Source of the DNA: Bacteroidota bacterium
Lineage (GTDB): Bacteria > Bacteroidota > Rhodothermia > Rhodothermales > Rubricoccaceae
Direction of reading: 5' to 3'
DNA: 64,000 nucleotides
NCBI GenBank assembly: GCA_039821555.1
Contig: JBCBNX010000004.1
Coordinates: 202,616-266,615, forward strand
This document shows positions 8,588 through 17,176 of this stretch, piece by piece; positions within the stretch are counted from its first letter, which is position 1, and each line of letters begins with the position of its first letter. The notes beneath the pieces are model-generated. The model ran no database searches and had not been told where the DNA came from. It saw nothing but the letters and a program-made list of their open reading frames with translations. Made by a program: the position numbers and the translations under genes.

Positions 8588-10783
8588 CTAGCGTACCACG
8601 GTGAGCCGGGTCGTGGCCTCCTCGTCGCCAGCGCGCAGCCGGACGAAGTAGGACCCCGCCGCGAGCCGGTCCGTCCGCAGCCGCAGCGTCACGTAGCCCG
8701 CCGGCTGCTCGCCCTCAGCCAGCAGCGCCACGCGCCGTCCGAGCACGTCGAGCACCTCCACGCGAATCGGGCCGGCCTCCGGAAGCGCAATCTCCAGCGT
8801 CGTCTCGGTGGTTGCTGGGTTGGGGTAGGGGCCGTCGAGCGCGAAGACGAGCGGGAGGTCGGCCTCGCTGCTCACGACCACGCCGTCGCCCGCGATCACG
8901 AACTCGCTGAAGGCGGTGATGCCGCGGCCGACGAGCGCGCCGTCGTCGGGGTCGACGCTGGTCGCGACCTCCTCGAACGCGCCGGTGCCCGCGTCGGGGC
9001 GGCGGTAGATCGTGACGCGCGCGGGGTCGGCGAGGCTGGCGAAGGCATCGGGATCAAAGCGCACCGAGGCGCTCTCGAACGCGAGCCCGTCGGTCGCCGA
9101 GATCACCCAGCGATACGGCGCGATTGTCTCATTGGGAAGCCCCTCGGTGTTCTCGGGCGGGGCGGCCTCGAAGAAGACGCTGAGGTCGCCGGGGGTGGAG
9201 ATGTTATCGAAGGCGACGTCGAGGCCCGTCGGGGCGAAGAACGAGACGAGGTCGGTGTCGAGGCGGATGGGCTGCGCCGTTGCGGAGGCGGAGCCGTCAG
9301 CCCGGGCGGCCCCCCCGTTGTCGCTCACGGCGAGGCGCTCCTGAACGAGCAGCCGGAGCGCGCCGAGCAGGCGCGGCGCGTCGGTTACCCCGATGCGTTC
9401 CTGGACGAGCAACTGCAGCGCGGCGAGGACGCGGGGTGCATCCGTGACCCCGATGCGTTCCTGCACGAGCAGCGAGAGCGTCGGTAGGTCGGGTCCCTCG
9501 ATGGCGTGGACGTACGCCGCGCCAGGCTCTTGGTTGCCCACCGCGGCGAAGATGGCCCCGCTCACGGCAAACCCATCTGTGATGGCGACGGCCGTACCGA
9601 AGCGCTCGCCGTCGTCGCCCCCCGAGCCGCGCAGCTTACTCGCCTGTTCCCAGGTCCCGCTGGTCTCCGCGAAGACATAGGCGGAGCCTGCCCCGAACGT
9701 GCCGTCAATGACATCGTCGGGCGCGCCGACTAGGGCCGTTCCCTCCTCCAGCGCCACGCTGGCACCGAACTCAATCTGGCGAGACGAGGACAGCTCGGCC
9801 CGGTCGATGTCGCCGGGCGTGAGCCGCTGGCGCAGGCTCCAGCTTCCTCCCGCGTTGCGTCCGAAGACGTAGGCGGCCCCGGAGGCGAACGCGCCGAGCC
9901 CGGGATACGTCACGCCCTGGCCGTTCGCGCCCACGAGGGCCACGTCCCCGTCCAGCGCGACGGCCTCGCCGAACTGCTTGTTGTTGCCGGCCACGGTCGG
10001 GTCGGGCGACTCGACCTCGGCGACCTCGGTCCACACGGTGCCCGCTCGCTCATAGACGTAGGCCCGCCCGTTCGATCCGGCGCCGCCCGCGCCGATCAGC
10101 GCGCGGTCGCCGTCCAGTGCGAGCGCATCGCCGAAGAAGGCGCGGCCCTCGGCCTCGGAGCGTGTGAGGGTCGCTGAGACCGTCCATGCCCCGTTCGGCT
10201 GGCGGTCGAAGACGTAGACCGTTCCCCCTTCGTAGTTGGTGGCGGGATCGCTGAGCCGCTTCGCCGTCACCAGCATCCGGTCGCCGTCGAGCGCGACGGC
10301 GTCGCCGAACTCGCCGAAGGCCAGCGGGGACGGGTCGCGGAGCTTGGCGACCTCGACCCAGGTCCCACTCGGGTTTCGCTCGTAGACGTAGACCGCGCCC
10401 GCCTGCCGCGTATCGTCTAGGTCGTCGCCTCGGGCACCAACTGCGAGCCGGGTACCGTCCAGCGCGAGCGCTGCCCCGAACCGCTCGCGTTCGTTGAAGC
10501 GCCCCGCATCGAAATCCGTGGGGACGATGCGCTGCCTCTGGGCCCACGAGCCGTCCGCCAGGCGCTCGAAGAGGGTCACCGCACCGGGCTCTTTGGTGCC
10601 TTCCTCAGCACCCGGCGCACCGACGGCCGCGAAGGACCCGTCTACAGCGACGGCCCGCCCAAAGTCGACACCGAAGTCCACGTCCGGCGATGGTAGAATG
10701 GCGTCCGGGGCGCGCTGCGCAGAGGCCAGCGGCGTGGTCACGCTGAGGAGCAGCCCGACCACCAAAAGGGAGATCCTGCGCAT
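8588..10783 (-). CDS. Secreted FG-GAP seven-bladed propeller protein with T9SS-type sorting tail
   Basis: A protein of 731 residues. Signal peptide at the N-terminus (MRRISLLVVGLLLS, cleavage near ASAQ). Seven FG-GAP-type repeats follow, each with an FGxAVALDGDxxLVGA-like core, about 55-65 residues apart, enough for a full integrin-alpha-like propeller. Three 20-residue repeats of the type LLVQERIGVTDAP come next, then a domain of about 140 residues, and finally a Por secretion tail (GPYPNPATTETTLEIALPE ... GRRVALL ... GSYFVRLRAG). The protein is probably exported by type IX secretion and cell-surface-attached or released. It lies 3 bases after the stop of the small secreted-protein gene (10787-11413), so the two form an operon. 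The paralogous operon is at 14431-17086. Confidence 0.88.
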   Translation of the reverse strand: MRRISLLVVGLLLSVTTPLASAQRAPDAILPSPDVDFGVDFGRAVAVDGSFAAVGAPGAEEGTKEPGAVTLFERLADGSWAQRQRIVPTDFDAGRFNERERFGAALALDGTRLAVGARGDDLDDTRQAGAVYVYERNPSGTWVEVAKLRDPSPLAFGEFGDAVALDGDRMLVTAKRLSDPATNYEGGTVYVFDRQPNGAWTVSATLTRSEAEGRAFFGDALALDGDRALIGAGGAGSNGRAYVYERAGTVWTEVAEVESPDPTVAGNNKQFGEAVALDGDVALVGANGQGVTYPGLGAFASGAAYVFGRNAGGSWSLRQRLTPGDIDRAELSSSRQIEFGASVALEEGTALVGAPDDVIDGTFGAGSAYVFAETSGTWEQASKLRGSGGDDGERFGTAVAITDGFAVSGAIFAAVGNQEPGAAYVHAIEGPDLPTLSLLVQERIGVTDAPRVLAALQLLVQERIGVTDAPRLLGALRLLVQERLAVSDNGGAARADGSASATAQPIRLDTDLVSFFAPTGLDVAFDNISTPGDLSVFFEAAPPENTEGLPNETIAPYRWVISATDGLAFESASVRFDPDAFASLADPARVTIYRRPDAGTGAFEEVATSVDPDDGALVGRGITAFSEFVIAGDGVVVSSEADLPLVFALDGPYPNPATTETTLEIALPEAGPIRVEVLDVLGRRVALLAEGEQPAGYVTLRLRTDRLAAGSYFVRLRAGDEEATTRLTVVR
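8595..9017 (-). repeat. Near-identical duplicated 3' module (copy at 14438-14860)
   Basis: The 3' end of this propeller gene matches that of the gene at 14431-16485 almost base for base over about 420 bases (offset 5843), with only a scatter of substitutions, whereas the propeller-encoding parts have diverged strongly. It encodes the sorting tail and the domain just before it. This indicates recent duplication with gene conversion, or exchange of the 3' module. Confidence 0.8.
9315..9484 (-). repeat. In-frame 60-bp tandem repeat encoding VQER linker units
   Basis: Three successive 60-bp units encode LLVQERIGVTDAPRLLGAL-like 20-mers; the first two translated units are nearly identical and the third is degenerate (LLVQERLAVSDN). 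They sit between the propeller and the C-terminal domain. The paralogue has two weaker copies around 15180-15260. Likely a flexible or beta-rich spacer that can vary in length by slippage. Confidence 0.75.
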
Positions 10784-10786
10784 GGC

Positions 10787-11413
10787 CTAGTAGTCGAACG
10801 AGAGCTCGAACGTCACGTCTACGGACTGCCCCTCGGCCACCGCCAGGGGGGTGTCCAGCACGCGGGCGGTGAAGACGGAGCCGAACGACTCCGCGCCGGA
10901 CTGAAGGTTGGACCGGGTCTCCACGGTGCACGGCTCGGCGACGTTGTACAGGCAGCTGCCCACCCGGGAACCCACGAAGTTGATGTCCACGTCACGGACG
11001 GCGGAGATCGTACCGGAGAACCGCGCCAAGACGAAATCGCTGCCGTCCGCCTCCGTCAACTTCTCAATGGTAAGCTCAGAGGTTTCTGGGTCTCCAGAGA
11101 GCGGGTCCTCGGGCTCAATGATGAGGCAGTTGACGAACGCCCCACTGCTATCCCTGCACGGCTTTTCGTTCAACTGGCTGTTGCCGACCTCCAGCACGAG
11201 CGTCGCGAGCCGGTTGCGCTTCGTGAACAGGTTGATGAGCAGGTTTGCGCCGTTGCGGGTCAGGTCGTTCGTGAACTCCACGGACTCGTCGAGGCTGCCG
11301 TCGGCGTTGTAGACGCTGAGCGACCAGGTGCCGCGAACGTGGATGCCCTCGTCCTGGGCGAGGGCAGGGCCTGCGAGCAGGAGCGTGGCGAGCAGGAGGG
11401 CAAAGGCTTTCAT
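10787..11413 (-). CDS. Secreted protein of unknown function, partner of FG-GAP protein
   Basis: A protein of 208 residues starting at 11413 with signal peptide MKAFALLLATLLLAGPALAQ. The longer frame to 11668 adds residues with no signal character. The mature part starts IHVRGTWSLSVYNADGSLDE and ends AEGQSVDVTFELSFDY; the remainder is acidic, with paired cysteines (such as CRDSSGAFVNC) that could form disulfides. No database family is recognised. It is paralogous to 16490-17086, with the same position relative to a propeller gene, the same N-terminal layout (IHVxGxWxLxVYNxDGxLDE) and the same C-terminal VDVTFELSF. It may fold with, or be displayed by, the downstream propeller protein. Confidence 0.8.
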   Translation of the reverse strand: MKAFALLLATLLLAGPALAQDEGIHVRGTWSLSVYNADGSLDESVEFTNDLTRNGANLLINLFTKRNRLATLVLEVGNSQLNEKPCRDSSGAFVNCLIIEPEDPLSGDPETSELTIEKLTEADGSDFVLARFSGTISAVRDVDINFVGSRVGSCLYNVAEPCTVETRSNLQSGAESFGSVFTARVLDTPLAVAEGQSVDVTFELSFDY

Positions 11414-11535
11414 AGTCGGACAGGAGGGACGATGGTGGAGACAGGGGAGACGGGGGCCGAACGATAAGCAAGACGCAGAACCCACGTTCCGAGGATCACG
11501 ATCTCGCACATGCGTTCCAGCAGCCGCGTACCTAC

Positions 11536-11573
11536 ACAGCGGACAGGTACGGCCACAGCGGACTGGTACGGCT
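11536..11573. repeat. 19-bp tandem duplication
   Basis: Two adjacent 19-bp units, ACAGCGGACAGGTACGGCC and ACAGCGGACTGGTACGGCT, with two differences. It lies in the spacer upstream of the kinase gene. Confidence 0.75.
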
Positions 11574-11632
11574 GCCCTGCGCGCCCACTCCGATCCGCAT
11601 CCTCCGGCTGACCATGTCGGGCGATGCAGCGC

Positions 11633-11666
11633 CCTGACACCAGGCCACCCCTGACACCAGGCCACC
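11633..11666. repeat. 17-bp perfect tandem duplication
   Basis: Two perfect adjacent copies of CCTGACACCAGGCCACC about 100 bases upstream of the kinase start codon. Another member of the set of short intergenic tandem repeats in this window. Confidence 0.8.
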
Positions 11667-11764
11667 ACAGGGTCCGCTTTGCGGTGGCATCCGGACGATG
11701 CGTCTCGTACGTTCTCGCGCCTACCTCTATCCTCACCGAGCCGACCACTCGCCAGGCCGCATTC

Positions 11765-14332
11765 ATGTCCGAAAACCGCTGGAGCAAGATCGAGCGCCTC
11801 CTGGAGGAGGCCTCAGCACGTGCCCCGCAGGACCGTGCGGCGTTCCTAGACAGCGCCTGCCCCGACGACGATCTCCGCGCCGAGGTGGAGCGGCTACTCG
11901 ACGCCGACGCGACGGCGTATTTCCGGGGCCTTGGCCAGCGCGTGGGGGAGAGCGTAGACGCCGCCCTGGCCGACGCGATGCTCGGGAGGCGCGTCGGCCG
12001 CTGGCGGCTCGTCGCACACATTGGGCGGGGCGGCATGGGCACGGTCTACCGCGCCGAGCGCGCCGATGGCACCTTCGAGCAGGTCGCCGCGCTGAAACTC
12101 CTCGACACGATGCGCTCCGATGTCGTCGCACGGTTCGAGCAGGAGCGCCAAATCCTGGCCCGCCTCGATCATCCCGGGATCGCCCGCCTGCTCGACGGGG
12201 GGACGACTCCAGAGGGGCGGCCCTACCTCGTCATGGAGTATGTGCCGGGGGAGCCGATCACCGACTATGCTGCGCGGCGGAGCCTCGGCGTGGCGGACCG
12301 GCTCGAACTCTTCCGCGAGGTCTGCGCGGCTGTTCAGGCGGCCCACCAGAGCCTGGTTGTCCACCGCGACCTGAAGCCGTCGAACGTGTTCGTGACGGAA
12401 AACGCTGAGGGTACTCCGTCCGTGAAGCTGCTCGACTTCGGCATCGCACGGCTGCTGGAAGACGACCCAGATGCGGCGCTCACCCGCACCGGCGACCGGC
12501 TGCTCACGCCGGAGTACGCCGCGCCGGAGCAAGTGCGGGGCGAGGCCATCACGACCGCCACGGACGTCTATGCGTTGGGCGTGCTGCTCTATGAACTCCT
12601 CGCGGGGACGCGGCCCTTCAACCTGCCAGGCCGGCTGCTCCACGAGGTGGCCCGGGTGATTGTAGAAGAGGAACCCGAGCGCCCCAGCACCGCCGTCACG
12701 CGCGCCGACGCCGCCGTCCTGGCTGCGCCGAGGCAGACGATGCAGCGGCGCCTTTCGGGCGACCTCGACCAGATCTGTCTCAAGGCTCTGCGCAAGGCCC
12801 CCGGTGAGCGGTATGCGACCGCCGAGGCGTTTGCGCGGGACGTCACGCGGCATGTCGAGGGGCGCCCCGTAGAGGCGCAGGCGCCAACGGTGGGGTACCG
12901 GCTGGCGCGCTACGTGCGCCGCAATCGCGTCGCGCTGGGCGTCGCGGCGGCGTTTGTGGCACTCGTGTTGATCTACGCCCTCACGGCGACGCTTCAGGCG
13001 CAGCGCGTGGCCGACGAGCGCGACATCGCGCGCGAGGAGCAGGCCAAAGCTGAAGAGATCACCAGCTTGCTCATCGGCCTCTTTGAGCAGCAACCGGGCG
13101 AAACCGTCGTGCAGCGCCGCGACTCGCTCACCGCCTACGACCTCCTCGACCGAGGGGTCGCCCACGCGGGCGACCTGACGGACCAGCCCGCGGTGCAGGC
13201 ACGGCTCCTCGGCACCATCGCCAACATTTTCCTTGTGATGGGCGACTACCCACGCGCCGAGCAGGTCTACGGAATGGCCGTGGACTCGCTGCGGACCAAC
13301 GCGGGCGCATCGCACCCAGACTACCCAGAGTGGCTGAAGGGATACGGAGCCGCGCTGCGCATCCAGGGCATGCGCCAGGAGGCGATGCCCTATTTCCGAG
13401 AAGGCATCGAGCGGGTCGAGGCGCAGCCAGCGCCGGACCTCGGACTGCTCGCAGATCTGCTCAACTTGCTCTCACTCACGCTCGAACAGCTGGGGCGCTA
13501 CGATGAGGCTGAGCCGCTCGCTCGCCGCGTGGTGGCTCTCGAAGAGCAGGGCATCCGCGACGAAACCCCCGAGGCCTACCGCGCCCGCGCCTACGGCAAC
13601 CTCGTGGTGGTGCTGGTCCGGCAGGAGCGCTACGCCGAAGCCATCACGTGGGCAGAGCAGGCGCTCACCATCCGCCGGGCGTATGCAGCAGCAGACCCCG
13701 CCAACGTCGACTTCGCCTGGAGCCTCGCCAACATTGCAGCCCTTCACATGCTACAGGGCAATCCGGAGGCCGCCGTCGCCCCGGCACAAGAAGCGGCCGC
13801 AGCGGTGAGCGCGAACCTCGGCGCCGATCACCCCATCGCCCTCGCGTTCCAGTCCGACTTCGCCAACGTCCGGGTGCAACTCGGCGGCGACGATTCGCTC
13901 GCGACGGACCTCCGCGCGATCCTCGCCGCTCAGGGCGGACGCCCCGACGCAGATCCGGCCGCGCTCGCCCAGACGCGGTACGTGCTCGGACGTGCACTTC
14001 AACTAGGTGCCGATCACCGCGAAGCCGTGAGCCATTTGCAAGAGGCCCATGCCACGCGCCAAACGCTGCTCGGCCCCGACCATCCCGTGACCGCGAAGAC
14101 GGGAAGCACGCTCGGGGTGTCGCTCACGGCGACCGGCCAGCTTGCCGAGGCGGCGCGTCTCCTCGTTCATGCCGACAGCGTGTTCACCGCGGCAGCCGAC
14201 ACCACGCGCGATCGGTGCACCGCACTCGACCGACTCGCGGCACTCCGTACGGCCCAGGGCGACGACGCGGCGCATGCAGAGGCGCAGGCGCGCTATGACC
14301 GTCTCGGTTGCACGGACGGCGAAGCTCGCTGA
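11765..14332 (+). CDS. Transmembrane Ser/Thr protein kinase with TPR domain
   Basis: A protein of 855 residues. The start at 11765 (MSENRWSKIERLLEEA) matches the N-terminal region of the paralogue at 19738. Kinase domain about 80-370: glycine loop GRGGMGTVY (88-96), Lys111 in VAALK, HRDLKPSN (200-207), DFG (224-226) and APE (253-255), all catalytic residues present. One TM helix at about 390-412 is followed by a periplasmic part with tetratricopeptide repeats (pairs such as YDEAEPL, YAEAITWAEQALTI). Kinases of this PknB-like type with a W..IE.LL N-terminus commonly pair with ECF-like sigma factors. Here no sigma gene is adjacent; instead the gene lies between two secreted-protein/propeller operons. 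Targets unknown. Confidence 0.92.
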   Translation: MSENRWSKIERLLEEASARAPQDRAAFLDSACPDDDLRAEVERLLDADATAYFRGLGQRVGESVDAALADAMLGRRVGRWRLVAHIGRGGMGTVYRAERADGTFEQVAALKLLDTMRSDVVARFEQERQILARLDHPGIARLLDGGTTPEGRPYLVMEYVPGEPITDYAARRSLGVADRLELFREVCAAVQAAHQSLVVHRDLKPSNVFVTENAEGTPSVKLLDFGIARLLEDDPDAALTRTGDRLLTPEYAAPEQVRGEAITTATDVYALGVLLYELLAGTRPFNLPGRLLHEVARVIVEEEPERPSTAVTRADAAVLAAPRQTMQRRLSGDLDQICLKALRKAPGERYATAEAFARDVTRHVEGRPVEAQAPTVGYRLARYVRRNRVALGVAAAFVALVLIYALTATLQAQRVADERDIAREEQAKAEEITSLLIGLFEQQPGETVVQRRDSLTAYDLLDRGVAHAGDLTDQPAVQARLLGTIANIFLVMGDYPRAEQVYGMAVDSLRTNAGASHPDYPEWLKGYGAALRIQGMRQEAMPYFREGIERVEAQPAPDLGLLADLLNLLSLTLEQLGRYDEAEPLARRVVALEEQGIRDETPEAYRARAYGNLVVVLVRQERYAEAITWAEQALTIRRAYAAADPANVDFAWSLANIAALHMLQGNPEAAVAPAQEAAAAVSANLGADHPIALAFQSDFANVRVQLGGDDSLATDLRAILAAQGGRPDADPAALAQTRYVLGRALQLGADHREAVSHLQEAHATRQTLLGPDHPVTAKTGSTLGVSLTATGQLAEAARLLVHADSVFTAAADTTRDRCTALDRLAALRTAQGDDAAHAEAQARYDRLGCTDGEAR

Positions 14333-14430
14333 CGGAGCACATCGCCAAAGAGGTCGCGCCGCCGGTAGCGCCACCGCTTCAGGAAGCACGAGCGGCCGCC
14401 GTGGTGCGCAGCCCCGCATCGCACTATCCC

Positions 14431-16485
14431 TCATCGCACCACGGTGAGGCGGGTCGTGGTCTCCTCGTCGCCAGCGCGCAGCCGGACGAAGTAGGACCCC
14501 GCCGCGAGCCGGTCCGTCCGCAGCCGCAGCGTCACGTAGCCCGCCGGCTGCTCGCCCTCGGCCAGCAGCGCCACGCGTCGCCCGAGCACGTCGAGCACCT
14601 CCACGCGGATCAGGCCAGCTTCCGGGAGGGCAATCTCCAGGGTCGTCTCGTCCACGGCTGGGTTGGGGTAGGGGCCGTCGAGCGCGAAGACGAGCGGGAG
14701 GTCGGCCTCGCTGCTCACGACCACGCCGTCGCCCGCGATCACGAACTCGCTGAAGGCGGTGATGCCGCGGCCGACGAGCGCGCCGTCGTCGGGGTCGACG
14801 CTGGTCGCGACCTCCTCGAAGGCGCCGGTGCCTGCGTCGGGGCGGCGGTAGATCGTCACCTGGCTGAGGTCGGCGAGCGCGTCGAAGAGGGCGGGGTCGA
14901 AGCGGACCGCGGCCTCCTCGAAGGTGAGGCCGTCCAGCGCGGCGATGACCCAGCGGTAGGGCGCGAGCGGCGCGTCGGGCAGGCCCTCGGTGTCCTCCGG
15001 CGCCGCAGCCTCGAAGAAGATGCTCAGCGCACCGGAGGCGCTCACGTCCTCGAAGAACACCGCCAGGCCCGTCGGGGCGAAGAACGAGACGAGGTCGGTG
15101 TCGAGCCGGATGGACTGCCCACCGATGGCCTCGAACCCATCGCTGCGAGCAATGCCTACGTTGTCGTTGGCGGCGACGAGCTCTTGGACGAGCAGCCGGA
15201 GCGCCCCGCGTGCGCGTGGGGCGTCGGATACGAGGACGCGCTCCTGGACGAAGAGCGTGAGCGTGGGGGGCGGTGGCGCAGCGGCGGTGTAGGCATAGGC
15301 CGCTCCGGCGTTGCTCGCCTGGTCGTCGTCGCCCGGGGACCCGATGACGAGGCGCTCGCCGTCGAAGACGAGGCTGGTTCCGAGGCGGTCGGTGCTGCTT
15401 CCTCCGGTCGGGAGCAGCGTCCGGGCGCGTACCCAGCCGCCGGCCTCCCTTACAAACTCTACCGCGCCGCCCTGCCCGCCGACGCCGAGCGACCCGACCC
15501 ACGCGCGGCCGTCCTGCGCGGCCACGCTCGCGCCGAGGCTCTCGAACCGACCCGCCTCTGGGATCGTGAGCTTCTGGTCCTCGCGCCACGTGGTGCCGTC
15601 GAAGCGGAAAACATAGACTGCCCCGGTGTTGACGCCGCCCGGCCCGTCGACGTCGTCGGCACCGACGAGCAGTTCATCGGGTCCGTTGAAGGCGACGCTC
15701 CCGCCCAGCCCGTCCGCCTCGGCGGCGTCGAAGGCCGTGAGCTTGGCTGCGCGCGTCCAGGTCCCGTCCGGCGCGCGGTCGTAGATGAAGACGGCCCCAG
15801 CATCACGGACGCCGTCGAGGTCCACCGCGTTGGACGCCACGGCGAGGCGGTCTCCTTCGAGCGCGACCTCGCGCCCGAAAAAGTCGGCCGTGCGACCGTC
15901 CGGGTCCGTGAGGAGCGCCGTCCGCGCCCACGTCCCCCCTTGCCGCTCGAAGACGTAGACCGATCCCTCGTTGAAGTCGCCTTCGCCGGCGGCCCCGACC
16001 GCGATCCGGTCGCCCTCGATGGCGACGGCCCTGCCAAACGCGTCGTTGAACTCCTCGGCGTCGTCCCCCGGGTCGTCAACGAGCACCGCGCTGAGCGACC
16101 ATACGCCCGCGGTGCGTTCGTAGATGAACGCCTCGGTAGTACCGCCGGACGCCCCCACGATGAGGCGGTCCCCGTCGAGCGCAATAGCTCCGCCGAAACC
16201 TGCGGCGCGCTGCTCGTCGTTGGCGACGTCGAGGGCGAGGAGGCGCTGGCCTTCGGTCCACGGACTCACGGCGTCTGGGCCTCGCTCGAAGAGGTAGACG
16301 GCCGCGTTGTCGGAGCCGACGGCGAGCGTCGTACCGTCTAGCGCGAGGGCCGTCCCGACGGCGTCGTTGCGGTCGCCGTCGGTGAGGGTGAGCTTTTGCT
16401 CGGTCGCCTCGATCTGGCCGCGTGCTGGAGCAGCGAGGACGAGAAGCCCCAGCACGAGGAGGGAAAGCGGGAATAGCAATCGCAT
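14431..16485 (-). CDS. Secreted FG-GAP seven-bladed propeller protein with T9SS-type sorting tail (paralogue)
   Basis: A protein of 684 residues, start 16485 (MRLLFPLSLLVLGLLVLAAP, cleavage near ARGQ). An ATG at 16509 would overlap the upstream gene and lengthen the n-region. Seven FG-GAP units with FGxAVAxxGDRxxVGA cores are followed by two LLVQE-type linker units, a domain of about 140 residues and a Por secretion tail almost identical to that of 8588-10783. It is 4 bases downstream of the small secreted-protein gene 16490-17086, so an operon. It is convergent with the kinase gene at 11765-14332. Confidence 0.88.
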   Translation of the reverse strand: MRLLFPLSLLVLGLLVLAAPARGQIEATEQKLTLTDGDRNDAVGTALALDGTTLAVGSDNAAVYLFERGPDAVSPWTEGQRLLALDVANDEQRAAGFGGAIALDGDRLIVGASGGTTEAFIYERTAGVWSLSAVLVDDPGDDAEEFNDAFGRAVAIEGDRIAVGAAGEGDFNEGSVYVFERQGGTWARTALLTDPDGRTADFFGREVALEGDRLAVASNAVDLDGVRDAGAVFIYDRAPDGTWTRAAKLTAFDAAEADGLGGSVAFNGPDELLVGADDVDGPGGVNTGAVYVFRFDGTTWREDQKLTIPEAGRFESLGASVAAQDGRAWVGSLGVGGQGGAVEFVREAGGWVRARTLLPTGGSSTDRLGTSLVFDGERLVIGSPGDDDQASNAGAAYAYTAAAPPPPTLTLFVQERVLVSDAPRARGALRLLVQELVAANDNVGIARSDGFEAIGGQSIRLDTDLVSFFAPTGLAVFFEDVSASGALSIFFEAAAPEDTEGLPDAPLAPYRWVIAALDGLTFEEAAVRFDPALFDALADLSQVTIYRRPDAGTGAFEEVATSVDPDDGALVGRGITAFSEFVIAGDGVVVSSEADLPLVFALDGPYPNPAVDETTLEIALPEAGLIRVEVLDVLGRRVALLAEGEQPAGYVTLRLRTDRLAAGSYFVRLRAGDEETTTRLTVVR

Positions 16486-16489
16486 GGGC

Positions 16490-17086
16490 CTACTCGAACG
16501 AAAGCTCAAAGGTCACATCCACCGTCTGGCCAGCCTCCACATCGAGCGGCACGTCAAACGTGCGCTCGGTGAAGTCCCTCAGGAAGCCAGCCGTCTCGGG
16601 GCCGCAGAGGTCCACCTCGTCGTACTGGCAGTAGTACTGCTGGGAGGAAACGCGGCCAATCTGCCCAGCAAAGCCGATCACGGCGCGTCCGGAAAGGCGG
16701 AGGATGGTCGGGTTGCCGTTGGTAGCATTCCGGTTGATGATCTCCAGCATGAGGTCATCGAGCGGGTCGTCCGGGTCGTCTGCTATGGTCCCTGGCTCGG
16801 CGAGGGTGCAGGGAGACCGGGAGCTATCGTCCCCACAAAGCGGACCGTCGACGCCGCGGATCCGGAGTTGGAAGGCCCCGTGTTCGGCATCGCGGGCGAG
16901 GAGGCGCACGAGGAGGCTCCCGCCGTCAAGGACCAAGTCGTTGTGAAAGGCGCGGGACTCGTCGAGAGTGCCATCATCGTTGTAGACATCGAGCGTCCAA
17001 TGGCCGGCGACGTGGATGCCCGTGTCCTGGGCGAGGGCGGGCCCCGCGAACAGGAGCGCGGCGAGCAGGAGATCGTAAGTTTTCAT
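16490..17086 (-). CDS. Secreted protein of unknown function, partner of FG-GAP protein (paralogue)
   Basis: A protein of 198 residues with signal peptide MKTYDLLLAALLFAGPALAQ, then TGIHVAGHWTLDVYNDDGT and a C-terminus ending VDVTFELSFE. It contains four or more cysteines in the mature part, including a YYCQYDEVDLC segment, suggesting disulfides. Clearly related to 10787-11413 in its ends and gene position, diverged in the middle. First gene of a two-gene operon with the propeller gene. Function unknown. Confidence 0.8.
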   Translation of the reverse strand: MKTYDLLLAALLFAGPALAQDTGIHVAGHWTLDVYNDDGTLDESRAFHNDLVLDGGSLLVRLLARDAEHGAFQLRIRGVDGPLCGDDSSRSPCTLAEPGTIADDPDDPLDDLMLEIINRNATNGNPTILRLSGRAVIGFAGQIGRVSSQQYYCQYDEVDLCGPETAGFLRDFTERTFDVPLDVEAGQTVDVTFELSFE

Positions 17087-17176
17087 GGCTAAACCGGAGG
17101 TACGAGGGGTCGGGACAGGGAGGACTACCGGAAACGCGGCGCGACGGTATCACCGCGGGGCGGGATCACTGCACGG

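Larger units (their letters stand above)
11414..11764. other. Divergent intergenic region with short direct duplications, 351 bases
   Basis: This region lies between the secreted-protein operon (-) and the kinase gene (+). It holds two short tandem duplications (11536-11573 and 11633-11666) but no promoter I can assign. The kinase frame is open upstream to 11624, but that segment lacks domain features. Confidence 0.55.
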
